From Latrodectus hesperus (Eukaryota; Arthropoda; Arachnida; Araneae; Theridiidae), in contig CM075862.1 of NCBI GenBank assembly GCA_037975125.1, positions 63,826,078-63,890,077 of the forward strand: a DNA stretch of 64,000 nucleotides, written 5' to 3'. The position numbers and the translations under genes are program-made. The notes below the pieces were generated by a model. It was not told the origin of the DNA. It did not search any database and saw only the letters and a program-made list of their open reading frames with translations. Numbering within the stretch: position 1 is the stretch's first letter; every line of letters begins with the position of its first letter. Below, in pieces: positions 34,382 through 47,107 of the stretch.

Positions 34382-34658
34382 TGCCTGAGATACTGGGCAA
34401 GGCAAATTACTCTAGAAGTTTGCCAGGCAACTAGAGGCTCCGTTAAGACACCAATACCACGGTGCCAATTAGCCCTAGGCACGGATCGCATAACACCAGG
34501 GTTTACGGGAGCTGGTTCGCGGCCTCTTATTCTATATTCAAGGCTATCCTGTCATTCCTACAGGACGTTCGGCGATCCACCACCTGCCGACGCGCCTGGT
34601 GGCTAGCTCAAGCCCCAGAGGGGTACGCATACCCCCTGGTTCCAGGTATAAAACATTT

Positions 34659-36410
34659 AAAAAATCAAAAAGCCTTTGAAAATTATTTCAAAATGTGTTC
34701 TAAGGGGTATGAACATAGTTGGGATTTTTTGAATTCGAGCTCCTTCACTTTAAAATGTTTTTGAAATGTTGTTACTTGTGCATTCATTTATAAAACAACG
34801 GAGTTTTTTTAAATCTGTTTTTTTATATATTTTATTTGTTAATAAGAGTACCTGCTTTTGTTAATTCACTAGTATTAACAAAATCAGGTATTTCATTAAA
34901 AATGATTTATAGATTTTATTAAAAAAATAATTTTTTTTCAGAGTATAAAAGTGTAAGTAACGCCATCGCATTATTCTAGAGACATTTAAGAAGTAATTTT
35001 ATGGCAATGTATGATTCCAACTCGCTTTTTCACAATCGAAAAAAATAATAATAATAACAATTATATACAATATATCTACAATAATCCATATTTCTGAGTT
35101 TTAATGCAAACAAAAATAATTCCTACAGTATTTTTTCAGAAAAATAAATACGCAAAATTACTAAAATCATATACAAATATATATTTAAATTAAGAAATTT
35201 TACCCTCAGAAATGCAAATTATTTTCTCTAAGTGTTAAAAATCAAAAATATTTGAATTCGCTTATTATGTAGAAAAGGATTTCATTAACAAATCAAAATC
35301 ACATATGTGGTAATGTAGTTATGTTGTTTTATATATTTATTTTTCTTATTTATATCAAATAAGCTTCATAAAAAATATCACTCTAACATAGTCATAAGTC
35401 AGTAAAAGAAGTTAGCATTCATATAGCCTTGAATGTCAAAGTTACTTGAGTTCAAAAAGGGTTTCATACCACTATCAACTTGAAGTTACAACAAATGTAC
35501 GGTAATCCAATTATTGTGTTAATGTAGTATTTAATGTAATATATTAACTTCTGTAGTTCAGTTAAGAAACCGGTAGGTTTTATTTAAAATAAAAAGATCA
35601 CAGCCACACACACAAGGATCAATAATTGAATATAACATTCTAGTAGATATTTGGAATGGATACTGTATTGGAATTCGATGTTTCTTTTCTTTATATACCA
35701 CCTTTTAAATAAGAAAGTTTAGAATTTTGGCTTATATTCAAACGAAATTTCATATGTTAGATATTAATATTGATTTATTTAATGTTTCTGAAGTGTTGTT
35801 ATTTGGAACTCAACACAGCTATATGTAAATAATTAAAATACATTTAAGAGAAAAAAAGTTGCTAATTTCATATTTTTAACTAATGCTGATTATGTAATAT
35901 AGAATATTCTAACTTATTTTTCCAAGCTGTATTTATTTCCATTTAACAATTACTCAAAAACTTCAAAAAATTAAAATATTTCAGAATTTTTACTTACATA
36001 TTAAAGTTTTAATTATTTTCCCCATATAATTAATTTCTACCTTTTAGAGTTAGTTTATTGATTCCAACCGAACCTACCTCAATTTAGATTCCGGAGAATT
36101 TGTAATAATTCAATTTAAATACTTTAATCATGAAATTATCAAGGAAAAAATATATCAACGTTAAGTGTAAAAATTAAGCTTCTTATCTTTTTTCTAGACT
36201 TTCTCTTTTATTATAGAACTATTTACAAATTTGATCTAGTTGTTGTTAAATATCGATTGGGTATAAAAATAGTTTATATTTATATATTCATTCTAAATTA
36301 ATATGTCATTCCAAGGAATTTAGAACATTTTAAGAAAATTTTCCGCTCTTTTTCAAAAAATCTATCGGACACGTGTACCTTGTAAGAACGATAGCGTTCT
36401 CGAGTGCAGA
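34659..36410. other. AT-rich DNA, nothing recognised
   Basis: No gene or repeat family is recognised. Confidence 0.55.
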
Positions 36411-36412
36411 AA

Positions 36413-36988
36413 TTATACCCCATTCGCACTGCACTTTTAAACGAGTTTAAATCTTGGAAGAACTTTCTGGTTGTGATAATGCGTGATTTAAATCAGTTCG
36501 AACTAATTTAAATATGTTTCAACTGATTTTGTGCTATCTTGTTGTCAATGTTTGTTGAAATATCTGAAACTCATCAAAATAAATGCAAGAGAAACAAAAT
36601 TTAAAAAAAATAATAATAACACAGAAATATTTGCATAAGTATTAAATATTTAAATGAGTGATGTTTACATTAAAAAATTATATTAAGTTTGAGAAGAAAT
36701 AGGTTTGTCTACGACATTCTTTGATTTCGTATTCCTCATTTGAAATATCATAACCTTAATTAATGTCATTTTGGTCTGTAGTTGCTTAATAAACGTGCGG
36801 AACTATAAAAAAAAATTCGAAAATATCATATAATTTATAATAACAAACGACAAATAAGGTTTTGAAAAAAAATCAATATTTCTTAAATCAGTTTCGAGTG
36901 CAAGGCAGTGCGAACGCTGTTTTCAGCTCGGTGCTTAAGTTAAATCAGATTTAAGTTTAAATTGATTTAAAAAGGGCAAGGGGTATTA
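36413..36988. mobile_element. Candidate MITE with TTA target duplication
   Basis: The left end (36416 onward) reads TACCCCATTCGCACTGCAC then TTTTAAACGAGTTTAAATC. The reverse complement of the right end (to 36985) reads TACCCCTTGCCCTTTTTAAA then TCAATTTAAACTTAAATC. TTA flanks both ends (36413-36415 and 36986-36988). The 570-bp element is non-coding. A 3-bp TTA duplication would suit the PIF/Harbinger group, but the assignment is weak. Confidence 0.5.
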
Positions 36989-37379
36989 GCGGGTTCAACA
37001 CCTAATTCGGCTGAATATCGTCATATAGAAAAGATCTATTCCAGTTATGAGGTCCGTAGGATGCATTATCCCTCCGCTAGTGTGGCATGGGAGTTTGGAG
37101 AATAATGAATATCATCAATTAACAGTGTTTCAAAATAACGAAGCTGTTAAATAGTTATGTAAAGCGGCTTCAGACGAGAGAAATAAGCAGAGGAAAACTT
37201 ATCCTGAGATAACATGACCATTATTGCACAACTAATTTTAATCCATAGCCATTCGAGAATAGCCTACAGTCTGGAAGAGAAGAGAGAAAATTTACAATTT
37301 CGGACAGAATGCCAGGTGCCAAAAGGGTTGAGGCAGAACACGAGGATTAGAAGTATTTAAAATATGGTATTCACCCATC
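36989..37379. other. Mixed-complexity DNA, nothing recognised
   Basis: Moderately complex sequence (GAGGTCCGTAGGATGCATTA and similar) without a useful frame. It leads into the next island. Confidence 0.4.
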
Positions 37380-37800
37380 CGTGTAGTTCCTATCGTTTGC
37401 TTTTTTTTTCTTTTTCATCTCTCTCTCTCTTCACCCACCACCCCTTCTAAAAGGTGCCTTATTAGTTCCGGTTGACAGTCCTGCAGGGATTCCGTCTGCT
37501 AGAGTGAAGAAGGACGGACTTTGACCGTGAAAAAAAAAGCGACAAAAAAAATACACATTCAAATGCGACACACGAGCCGATTTGTTATGCAAGTTCGGTA
37601 AGGGACGTGGCTTCAGAGATTTTTGTTAATTGACGTATTCGATTTCTGCTTTTGTAAATGTCGCAGATCCGTGGATGTTCTTGCGAAATGTTCATTGTTG
37701 TTAGACCGAGGGTGGTAGGAGGAATGTTCTACGCCGTGGAATGCTAATTTTGATGTTCCATCGACCCCGGATGAATTAAGTCGTATTCGAATATAAATAA
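37380..37800. promoter_or_regulatory. G+C-richer non-coding island 5
   Basis: Contains a CTCTCTCTCT run (GAGA-type, near 37420), a purine-rich AGAGTGAAGAAGGACGGAC and CG-containing phrases. No frame is usable. It may be regulatory or conserved non-coding DNA. Confidence 0.3.
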
Positions 37801-40800
37801 GCTTTTTCTTTGTTGGATATTAGGTGTGTATATCGCCAACTCAGAATTCAGAATAATTCTAAGAATCGTTCCCTTCTTTTTTAAATATTAGCATAAAATT
37901 TTCTTTTTTTTAATCATAATATTAGTGACAGTATATATTATGCCATGGATGATATTTATTGCATCATTTTATTTATTTTACATAATTCGCTTATAAATAT
38001 CTACTTTAACCACTACCCGGTTTCATTTTATTGAAAAATTTGAAAAAAAAAATCATAGTTTTATTTTATAATTAAATATAATAAACAAACTATAACATGA
38101 TAGTTTTAGATTAAATTTTCATTTATTTTCTGTAGATATTAAAGCATTTAGTTTTACAGCTGCACCTGTCTCAAATCGATATATCACGCTTATGATAAAA
38201 TCAATCAATTCATCAATAAATTATTTTTTGGATAAACTAAAACATTACTGGGACATTATTTATTGGATAAGCCAAAATAATTATTGCCAATTTTGAATTT
38301 GCAAATTGTTGATTTATTTTAAGCTTTAAATCGAGTGAAAAACGTGAAATCAATTATTTGACAGAAATGCATAATTTGGGATAATAATTAAATGCAATAT
38401 ATAAATCTGAGTTTATTCGAGATAATCGTATGTATTGCTAATAATCGTTCACTGCAACTTTGAAAGAAAAAAAATGAAAAAATTGAATCCTATGATTATT
38501 TAAGCAAAGAATTTAAGCTATAGGTAATTTTTTTAATAAAACACCAATAGAACTAGTCAGTTGCTTGCAAACTCTCGTGAACTTTAAGCATGAAAAGCAT
38601 TCTGTAAAAAGCATTTTAGGGTGTTCTCATTAAATATACTCAAAGTCAATTTTAGCAACATGTTATTCGATTGCCCTTTTTATTTTGCTGCCAAATTCTA
38701 AAATATAAAATGTGGAGTTTATCTCTCATATGACAAAATAATCACAAAATGATTAATGCTATTGAAAAATCATAATCAAAATATTTTAATGTAATGAAAA
38801 TAAATTATCAAAGTTTTGATAGATTTTCCTCAAAAATGGCATATTTTAAATTATTTTCATAGAAAAAAACGAAATTCATTTTTACATCTTTTGCTAAATA
38901 TTTGATGTTCTAGATTCTTGCTAAACATCTCAATACTTCAGAGAGAATTTTTAATACCATATATTTTAAATATTCACGCATTGAATATCAACTATTCATA
39001 AACAAAAAATGTTATGTTGTCGCTTAAATTTACTAAATTTGCATTGAAAAATTTGGTAATGAATGCAAAATTTAAAAAATGTATGGTAGAAATTGATGAA
39101 AGTTTAGTTGTTCACTTTCGCTATTAATACATTTTGTACACGATCTGATTTAACCAAAATTTACGTCTCTCTTAAAGCAGTTTCCGAATCACTATATTTA
39201 AAAGTGAGTCGAACATTTATTCCCAAAATCTACGATAAAAGAAGTCGAAATAAAAGCGAGTACATTAACCATTCAGTTATCAGTTTGGCAACAATTTGAA
39301 CAAAAGAAATAATTAATTAATTGTGCAGCTCGAAATGTGTGAAAAAAATTTAATCATTGCTTATACACATCCATTATCAATTAAAAATGAAAAATTAATG
39401 ATCAGAAGTAGAAAAATCTTGCGAAACATTTACTTTATAAAAAGAAATTCCTTATTATTTTTAATAAAAATATCATCTCAAAGAAAAAACACCAGTTTTA
39501 GAATTGCAAAATTCATTTCACAAACTCTTTTCTTTAATTTTCTAATTTTGTACATAATGTACGAATGTATTTACATGATATTATTATGATTTTAAATTAT
39601 TAGTTACATAAAATCATAAGAAATTATTATATCAATTACACATAATTAAATTAATTTTATGATGTTAAAACGAAAATTCATTAAATAGGTACTTTTCTTA
39701 ATAATTATCTTCATATTAAAGTTTGTGTGTTGGATTTTCTTAGTTTAACAATATGGATAAACTAATTATAAATTTTCTTGTCATACTCTAACATTATTAT
39801 GATGCAGAGAACGTATTTGGGTGTTTAATTTTAAGATAAATGAAAACCGTATTATATAAATCTAATTTTCAGATAACAAAATTTTCTGTTTTAGTAATAA
39901 TCTTTTTATTATTAAAACAGTTTTTTTTAATGCGGAAATTTATTTTCCTCATCCTTTTCAGTTTCATATTTCATAAATTATTAAAAAATAATAAAATCCC
40001 CCTTTTAAAATTCCTACTAATTTAAAAGTTTCTAAACTGATTCAAAATTTTCGGAGAAACATAATATCTATTTAGAAGCAAAAAAATATTTTTACAAATA
40101 TATGATGAAATCTATTAAAGAGATAGTCTCTAAAATGCGCATATTTTATTATTCGAAGCTCTAGCGTAAATTAATTTTCTTTACCTTAATGTCTTATTTT
40201 TTCTTTATCAAAAAACATAATTTTCTTTGAGGGAAAAATGCATAGCAATATCTAAAATTGAAAGTTTTTATCTCTTAACCACTTTCATTTTTAAATTTTA
40301 ATAAAAATAAGAAATTTAATTAAGACAAATTCAGTCAAATGGTCTAATATTTCATTATATCTATATAATTGATTGCCTAAAAAATGAAAAATAATTTTTC
40401 AAGTGAAACTTTTATCTAATATGAATCAACTTTCTTGAATTCAATTTGGCAGTGAATCAGCTTTCTTAATTGTCATGTTTTTTAATTTTTTCACAGTCAT
40501 GTTTATTTTATCATGCGCAATAAATCACATAAAAGATATAAGCACGTAATGCGAAAAATTATGGTACTATATATTAGAATTTTATAATAAATAATAAATA
40601 TTTTCCAACATGACAAGTACATCAAACATAGTGTTTGAGAGGAGTTCAAATCAGACTCAGTTGTGAAATTCTGTTCTTAAATCTTATAGGGAAATTTCAA
40701 AAAATTAAAAATTTTCCTTTCATATCAGCAACTTATCAAAGCATAAAAATAAGAATTTTGTCATTTTTTAAATCTTTTCTTTGTAAGAAATTTTAAACAG

Positions 40801-41990
40801 TTGTCATTTATTTTCTCAACACATTTAATAAATTTCTTTGCTCTCATAAATTATTTTAAGTTTTCTTTAAATGTTATTATACCTATTGTTATAATCTTAC
40901 TAAAGTTTATCAAATTTAATGTTTTTAATGAAAGTTACAAATTTTATGTATAAAAAAGAAGAATATATAAAACAAAATGCAGTGAAAGCACAAACTTACA
41001 TTTGAATATTCATTTGATCATTTACACATTTTGAATAAGGAAACACTAAAAAGGGCACCATTATTATATTTTACATTATTTATGAAAAGAGGCAAACTTG
41101 AATTTATTTTGAATATTCATTTATTGTGAAAATAAAAAAAAACAATGTAAGTTATCATTATTGTTGTCACTTAAATCAAATTTAATTATTCATTGAAATC
41201 TTTTTCCTTCAACTTTTATCAATATCTCCAATTTTTAAATCCTCTAACAAAAATAATAAAAGTTAATATTATTGTGCTCTACATTTATGTTTAAAAGTAT
41301 ATTTATGTACATATTTACATTTGTTTCATGCACAAAATTTATTTATTTAAATCATAAAATCACCTAGCATTATTAATGCAATGTGAAAACTTATGAATAC
41401 ACACATCACAACGTTTAAAGAGAACTAATTTAATATATTAATATCGTTAAAGTTATATTTATCATTATGAATGAAAAAGAGAGTTTCAATGGTATAATAA
41501 TAAGATTAATTTGAGTACTGAGTTTTATAGATATTAAACTTTATATATGGGTATATAGTGTGAATTATTTTTTAACCCTAAATTCATCATTTGATTGAAT
41601 TGATCATATAATCAACTGTATCAGTTGATGAATTAATGTAGTTTCAACCTAATCATTTTATACTTTTCTATTATTATTCTCTTTGAATAAATTATTTCTT
41701 CATATCATATTAGTCATTTTGAAGTTTTATTTAGTTCTTTTACAATATTGTTGATTTTTTGGGGTATTCGAGAAAAATATGAAGCTTCTTAGAACGTATT
41801 CTACCTCTTAATAATTATGTATAATTGACTGAACATAAATGATTTTTCTCTACTTGAGCTTTTGACAGCGCTTACTCAAACAAATGCATACTTACTTTAA
41901 ATGTTTATAACTTAGAAAATTTCTATGTACTTTAAAAAAAAAACATAGGTGTCTTTCAGTTCAAACTGTATTTAGAAAACCTCTAAGAAA
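37801..41990. other. 4.2 kb of very AT-rich DNA
   Basis: I see no gene, RNA gene, transposon or tandem array. Open frames near 39.1-40.0 kb are rich in Ile, Lys, Phe and Asn, as random AT-rich DNA gives. Confidence 0.6.
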
Positions 41991-42340
41991 GCGTTCACGG
42001 TCGGTCTTTAATACCAGCTGCCTCTTGAAGGACTCAGAACAACCCCCCTTTTAAAAAGTTTGACCTCGTTTCATTTTACCCTTTTTTTTACTTTCACTTC
42101 AAAATCCTGGTGCTCAGTAAGTCACGAGGAAGGCCGTAATTCCATCAAATAGAAAGAGAAGAATATCAAGAGAAAGCGCATTTTTTTTCCCCAGTTCCAT
42201 CTGCTGTCGGAAGAGTTCACATTTCATTTTCTGCCATTTCTTGAATACCTTAAAGGGGTGAGAGGCTCATTTCAGGAGAGAAGTTTGCCGCAATCCTCTT
42301 AGAAATGGCAGCTGTAAATTGTGCATTCAAAAGAAAAAAA
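41991..42340. promoter_or_regulatory. G+C-richer non-coding island 6
   Basis: A stretch with CAGCTGCCTCTTGAAGGACT, pyrimidine-rich runs and TTCCATCTGCTGTCGGAAG. E-box cores CAGCTG and CATCTG are present. There is no usable frame. Confidence 0.25.
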
Positions 42341-42735
42341 AAGATCTGGCTTTTTTACATTGTTTACCAGAAGCTATTAGCGCTTGAATTTTAACGCGTA
42401 AATTCTGAAGAATGTACTATATTTGTATATAAAGACATCAATTATTTTAGTCTTGACTGAAAAGACGTGAAAAATCGCCATATATATAAATATACCAGCT
42501 AGAATTTCTAACAAAATCATAAAATTTCAATCGTATCGTTTCTCTAATTTGTATGTTTCTAACTTTATGGTTTTATCATAATAAATGAAAATCTCATGAA
42601 TACTTTTATATAATGGTTATTATGAATCATTGTATGAAGATGATTTAAAGTCTTCGCTTACAATATGGTATGATGATGAATTCTGAACACATCAACCAAT
42701 AACTAATAAAACAATAAATTTTAGGCAAAATTTGA
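42341..42735. other. AT-rich DNA, nothing recognised
   Basis: No gene or repeat family is recognised. Confidence 0.5.
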
Positions 42736-42737
42736 CT

Positions 42738-43130
42738 TTAGTCATCAACATAATCCCATTTAAGAGTGGTGTTTTCATTTCGACCTTTCTCATAGCATAT
42801 GGATTCCATCTCTGTCAAAAAAATTATTTATGGCTTCAATATGAATTTATGTTTAACAATCATTTCCCCATTAAAGCTAAATCTTTTTCTTTGAAGCATT
42901 TATTTTAATTCCACAAATAGATAGTATTCGAAGAAGGTCTAAGAAATGTTGAGGTACGAATTCAATGTGCAATACGTGAAGTTTTGTGATTGTTGTGATA
43001 AACGTGTGAAAGAGCATTGTTTTGTTGATAGAGCACTTTTTCTTCTTCAAATAATCTTTTACATTTTTTTCTACAAGTACAACAAGTGTCATATAGTACT
43101 CTACTATGTTCTTCTTATCTCAAAATAGTT
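42738..43130 (-). pseudogene. Mariner transposase C-terminal fragment
   Basis: Read on the minus strand across frames: QQNNALSHVYHNHHKT and KLHVLHIEFVPQHF (near 42955-43020, the second catalytic Asp position replaced by Asn), then EYYLFVELK and MLQRKRFSFNGEMIV (near 42870-42920), then IEAINNFFDRDGIHML and finally TTLKWDYVDD before a stop at 42738-42740. The order matches the C-terminal half of mariner transposases (DNAxxH, YYLF-type motif, KRF, terminal GDYVD). Several frameshifts and stops are present; no terminal repeats were found. Confidence 0.65.
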
Positions 43131-43510
43131 AAGAAGCAAAATGATATGCTTCTGCAAAAAAGCACAGGTCAAAGTTTCATCAGCTACCACTTGTCTTCCT
43201 GTTCATTTTTAGAAGATTTTATCAGTTGATGTACTCTCATTTGACGACCAACATCAACTATTATCCACCTTTACATAACTCACGTAAAAAAATCCTCTCA
43301 ACAGCCAAAACAACTAGCGTTCTGAATCATCGTCGTGTTGTTGCTTTTGGTCGAATGTGATCAAAAGCTGCACTCACTTCAGATAGAATTTTCCCACGCA
43401 CAAATGTTCATGCAAAATGATAAACACACTGACTTTTGATAACTTAAAGGTGTAAGCTATCTCAACGCCAATTAAATTTATGACTGTGTACTTTTATTAC
43501 ATTATATGAA
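43131..43510. other. Moderately complex DNA, possibly more decayed transposon
   Basis: Less AT-rich than average and directly upstream of the mariner fragment on its strand. I could not align its translation with any mariner motif. Confidence 0.35.
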
Positions 43511-43514
43511 AATA

Positions 43515-43800
43515 CTGAGTAGGCTGGTTGGTTGGGATGTTCACTCTCGTTATTGGAAGGTAGTGAATTCGAATATCAGCCTAACCGAAGATCTGTTGAG
43601 TTCATATATGGCTGCTGGGGTATGTAAAGTATGACGTCTTTGCAATGTCCTCCAAGTAAAATGATACCTCTGGGAGTGGAATTCCAGGTCTGGGGGGTCT
43701 TCTGTTTAGACCCTGCTTCTAAATTGCGAAGACCCACACGCTTGCTCAACTAAATGCTTTGAAATCTTGAGGCAAAAGTCAGACTTCAACATTTGGTGCC
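43515..43800 (+). repeat. Third SINE family, second copy
   Basis: Shares with the 21.2-kb copy the phrases CTCGTTATTGGAAGGTAGT, a diverged box B (AATTCGAATATCAGCC), CCGAAGATCTG, CAATGTCCTCCAAGTAAAAT and GATACCTCTGGGAGTGG. It starts just after a GGTTGGTTGGG motif like that of the 14.6-kb hairpin element. It is more diverged than the 21.2-kb copy. Confidence 0.65.
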
Positions 43801-45450
43801 TCTCGGTCTTGAACCTCCTGAAAATGCATCTCACACCCTTCATCCTAACTCATGGACTTGATTGATGTGTCTCTGTCTATTGTGACATCAACAAAATATG
43901 GAGATATTTCTGAATTTAGGTAACCAGCACTTTCAATATATCCCTGTTTATATATCCTTCTTTAAAATCAGCAAAATATTTTTCTCCTTAAAAATAATAA
44001 ATGATCAACACATGAAATTCAGATTTTTCCAATGTTACGTAAACTACGCTAGTACTGTCACTCGAGTTATTGTAAATTGAGATATAAATATTAGAATGAT
44101 ATGATAATTCAACAAGTCTAACTTGAAGGTCGGTAATTCATAAAAATCATTTGATTTCGTAGATTGTGAAACATTTATAAGAGTAAGTGTGTCGTCCTTC
44201 GAATTAATATGGTGATATGTTACAAAGTACCAGAGAGACATTTGCATACATTTATATAATCGAAAGTTGTAACTTTAATAAAATATTTCAAATGTTTATT
44301 ATTATCACAAATATTTATAACTTATATTTTTGCGAATTATGAGTCGTTTAGAGGTATCATTAAAAGATTTATACAATATTTTTTCAAGAACTGTGTTAGT
44401 ATACTAATCTGATAATAGATATGTAACAAGGAAAAAGCTTAATCAAATATAACAATAGCTGAAATTCGTATTTATAATTAGTCTATTCATATCATGCACA
44501 CATACACACAATGATTAGTTTTAAGATAACATTCTTCAAATAGTTTAGCCAGTGTTAAAATAATAAACTTATTCATTTTTGTCTAATCATGTAGCTTTAA
44601 CTTTATTTTTAGCATTTTGTATAGGAACAAACGCGTGGTTGTTTATAAAACTCTCAAATTTTTTTATAATTATTTACTGTTTGTTTATTTTTCTTTTAAG
44701 GATATTGAATATATTTTATCAATAAGGTTATTTTCAAATATATATTACCTATGATGAATCTAAATCAAATAAGAGGTACGATATTTAATTCAATTCATTG
44801 AACAAAATTTTCTTTTTTTATAAATTTTATCTATTAAAGAAAGTATTCACAAGATAAATAGAATAACATTAATAATTTCTTATTAATGTGATTCATTATA
44901 TGAATAAGAAAATTTAAAAGAAATTTTTTAATGGTATCAAATCTTAAAAGGAAATAAAAGTATATTTATATGATTCAATAATGCTTACTTAAATAATATA
45001 TCGATGAATGGCTAGCTTCTTAATTAATAAAAATGTTACATTTAACTTTGAAAGTTAAGTGATGCGAAACCTTCTATTATTGGAACTAACGATAACTTCT
45101 ATAATTCGGAATTACAGATTTGTGAAATATTATCTTCTGTTACGTAAATGTTAAAGGCTCTATCCTAATGCCCCAAAACTTGACAGTTCTGATCCCTTTT
45201 TCAGTGCTTTCAATTGTTTTTTTATTATCGGGTGGAAGTTTTGAAAGAAGAGTCGTAGATTAAACCTTAAGGCGTAATAAGACGTATCATGTAAATAAAG
45301 AAATTTAAGATTCTACTATAAACTGAACAACAATTTTCAGTCCAATTTTATGCCTCAAATCAAAAATAAATAGTTTAAAGAATGTAAGAATGTTTTTTAT
45401 TTTAAGTGAAAAAGACTAATTTTCTCAGATTTTTTGCTTTTAGAAGATGT
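43801..45450. other. AT-rich DNA, nothing recognised
   Basis: No gene or repeat family is recognised. Confidence 0.5.
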
Positions 45451-45452
45451 TT

Positions 45453-46186
45453 CACTCGTGTCCACATAAATTAAGGATAACGCAAGTTCAGCAAAGAAAG
45501 AGACAGAAGCAAAACAAATGTGACTTATTTGTAAAGTATATTTATTAAACAAAAAGTAAAGAGCAAAAAAGAGGCTATATGTTTGAAATCATTAATAAAG
45601 ATTGCACATTTTACTCCCTGGAGCAAATTTTAAAAAAGAACCTATTTACAAAAATCAATATAACATGGTTGGTATGATAGTTAATACATAGTATGCCTCC
45701 GAACGAGGCAATACAGGCCGTATAACGCCTAGGCATGCTGAGTATCAAACTGTCGATCTGATCTTGGGGAATATCACAACAATCATCAAGCAATGATCAC
45801 TGAAAAATCCGGTAGACAAGAGGGAAGGGGTTGACGGGCTGCAATCCGTCCGCCAAGCATGTCCCACACATGCTCTATTGGATTCAAGTCATTTGAGTAA
45901 ACTGGCCAGTGCATACATTTGATCCCTTTGTGCCTTAACTATGCGGTTATTGCACTGAAAGGCTTTTAAAGCGCTTGTGAATAATTTTACTTCTTTGCAG
46001 CCATTTCTTATAAACCCTTCTCTTACACTCTCGTCATTGTGACGTACTATCGGCGCCATCTGGTGGTTTCTTGCAATTTGCATATTATTCTTCAAGATGT
46101 ATGTGATAATTCTATATGTGAAATTTTTATTTTAGAGTTCAATTTCTGTGTGATTCTGAATTATCCTTAATTTATGGACATGAGTG
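45453..46186 (-). mobile_element. Tc1-like element, internally deleted
   Basis: Terminal inverted repeats: the left end (45453 on) reads CACTCGTGTCCACATAAATT and the right end, in reverse complement, CACTCATGTCCATAAATTAA; both continue AGGATAA. A TA flanks the right end, while the left has TT. At 734 bp it is about half of a full element. The minus strand keeps the end of a transposase, so the deletion removed the N-terminal DNA-binding and most catalytic sequence. Confidence 0.8.
45690..45920 (-). pseudogene. Tc1-like transposase C-terminal remnant
   Basis: The minus strand reads MHWPVYSNDLNPIEHVWDML then GGRIAARQPLPSCLPDF (about 45916 to 45805). After a frameshift it continues LLDDCCDIPQDQIDSLILSM and PRRYTACIASFGG (45793 to about 45695). 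PIEHVWD carries the catalytic Glu, and the SMPRR...ACI...GG ending is the usual Tc1 C-terminus. The two other catalytic residues are absent. Confidence 0.85.
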
Positions 46187-46983
46187 TATATAATAGATGT
46201 GCATAACTGAAAAGTAGTTGTGCGAAGAATTATAATGTACATTAAGGAAATTAGAAACTTATAAAAATTAGCATTTGAAATTACTAGTTAATTAAAATTG
46301 ATGGTAATAAAGATCAGTGAAAAATCAAATTGAGTTTCTTTTCTTTTTTTTTTAAAGTTGCTTTGGCTTTCAACCTACCCGTGCCATTACTAATGACTAC
46401 AATTAAAATACTTAGTCATTTATTTATTTTGCTTTCCCTTTTTAAATTGATTCAAGATTTGAACCGGTTCCACAGAGAATTCACGGTGGTCTGTCTTCGT
46501 GAAAATTAGAATTCTTTCAGAGAAAAAAAATGGATGATTAAATTCCAATTGAAAAAATAAAATCTGAATGTGATTATTGTTTTTTTTTCCAATGCTCTAG
46601 TAGAAAAATAGGTTCTTGGAAAAAAAGCTTTCGCCTCCAAACCCTAGATCAAAGGAAGCCATTTCTAGTAGTTGTGTTGGACGCAATTTAAAAAATATAT
46701 CATATAAAAACATTTGCAGTATTTTTTAAAAAAATAGGTTCAATTACAAAGGATGATATAGTTAAACTAACAGATAGAAGACTGTGTAGACTACACAAAG
46801 CTTATCAAAGTTCCCTTTCATTAAATTTTAATAAAAAACCCTTTACAAACAATCCATTAAAAATTATCTTTAAAACAACTAATTAACCGCTATTAAATAA
46901 TATGATTTTACCCGCAATAAAATATTTCATTAGTACATCAGAGTATGTATTATAGCCGATTGTATAATGTGCATAATATGTAA

Positions 46984-46985
<2 letters not shown>
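46187..46985. other. AT-rich DNA, nothing recognised
   Basis: No gene or repeat family is recognised. Confidence 0.5.
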
Positions 46986-46986
<1 letters not shown>

Positions 46987-47036
<50 letters not shown>

Positions 47037-47107
47037 CTGTACTGTTAATCTGTACTGTGTAAATATTTGTATAAAACTGTACTGTTTATATATATATATA
47101 TATATAA
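46987..47107. repeat. Two (AT)n runs
   Basis: AT dinucleotide runs at 46987-47033 and 47087-47106 are separated by a short stretch in which the phrase ATCTGTACTGT recurs. Confidence 0.9.

Larger units (their letters stand above)
33817..34658 (-). mobile_element. Internally deleted LINE retaining both ends, 12-bp TSD
   Basis: TATAAAACATTT is found at 33817-33828 and 34647-34658. On the minus strand the insertion starts with about 250 bp of G+C-rich sequence that looks like a 5' UTR (34400-34646), then a short open frame (ATG at 34381). It then passes near 34130 into a pol C-terminus and a 3' UTR ending in GAAGAAGAAGAA (complement at 33829-33841). At about 820 bp it lacks nearly all of the pol gene yet keeps a 5' region. 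Simple 5' truncation would have removed that region. Confidence 0.8.

Noticed and set aside
39108..40025. Three AT-rich open frames in a row on the plus strand.
   Set aside because: Composition (Ile, Phe, Lys, Leu) is that of random AT-rich DNA, and no domain or motif is visible.
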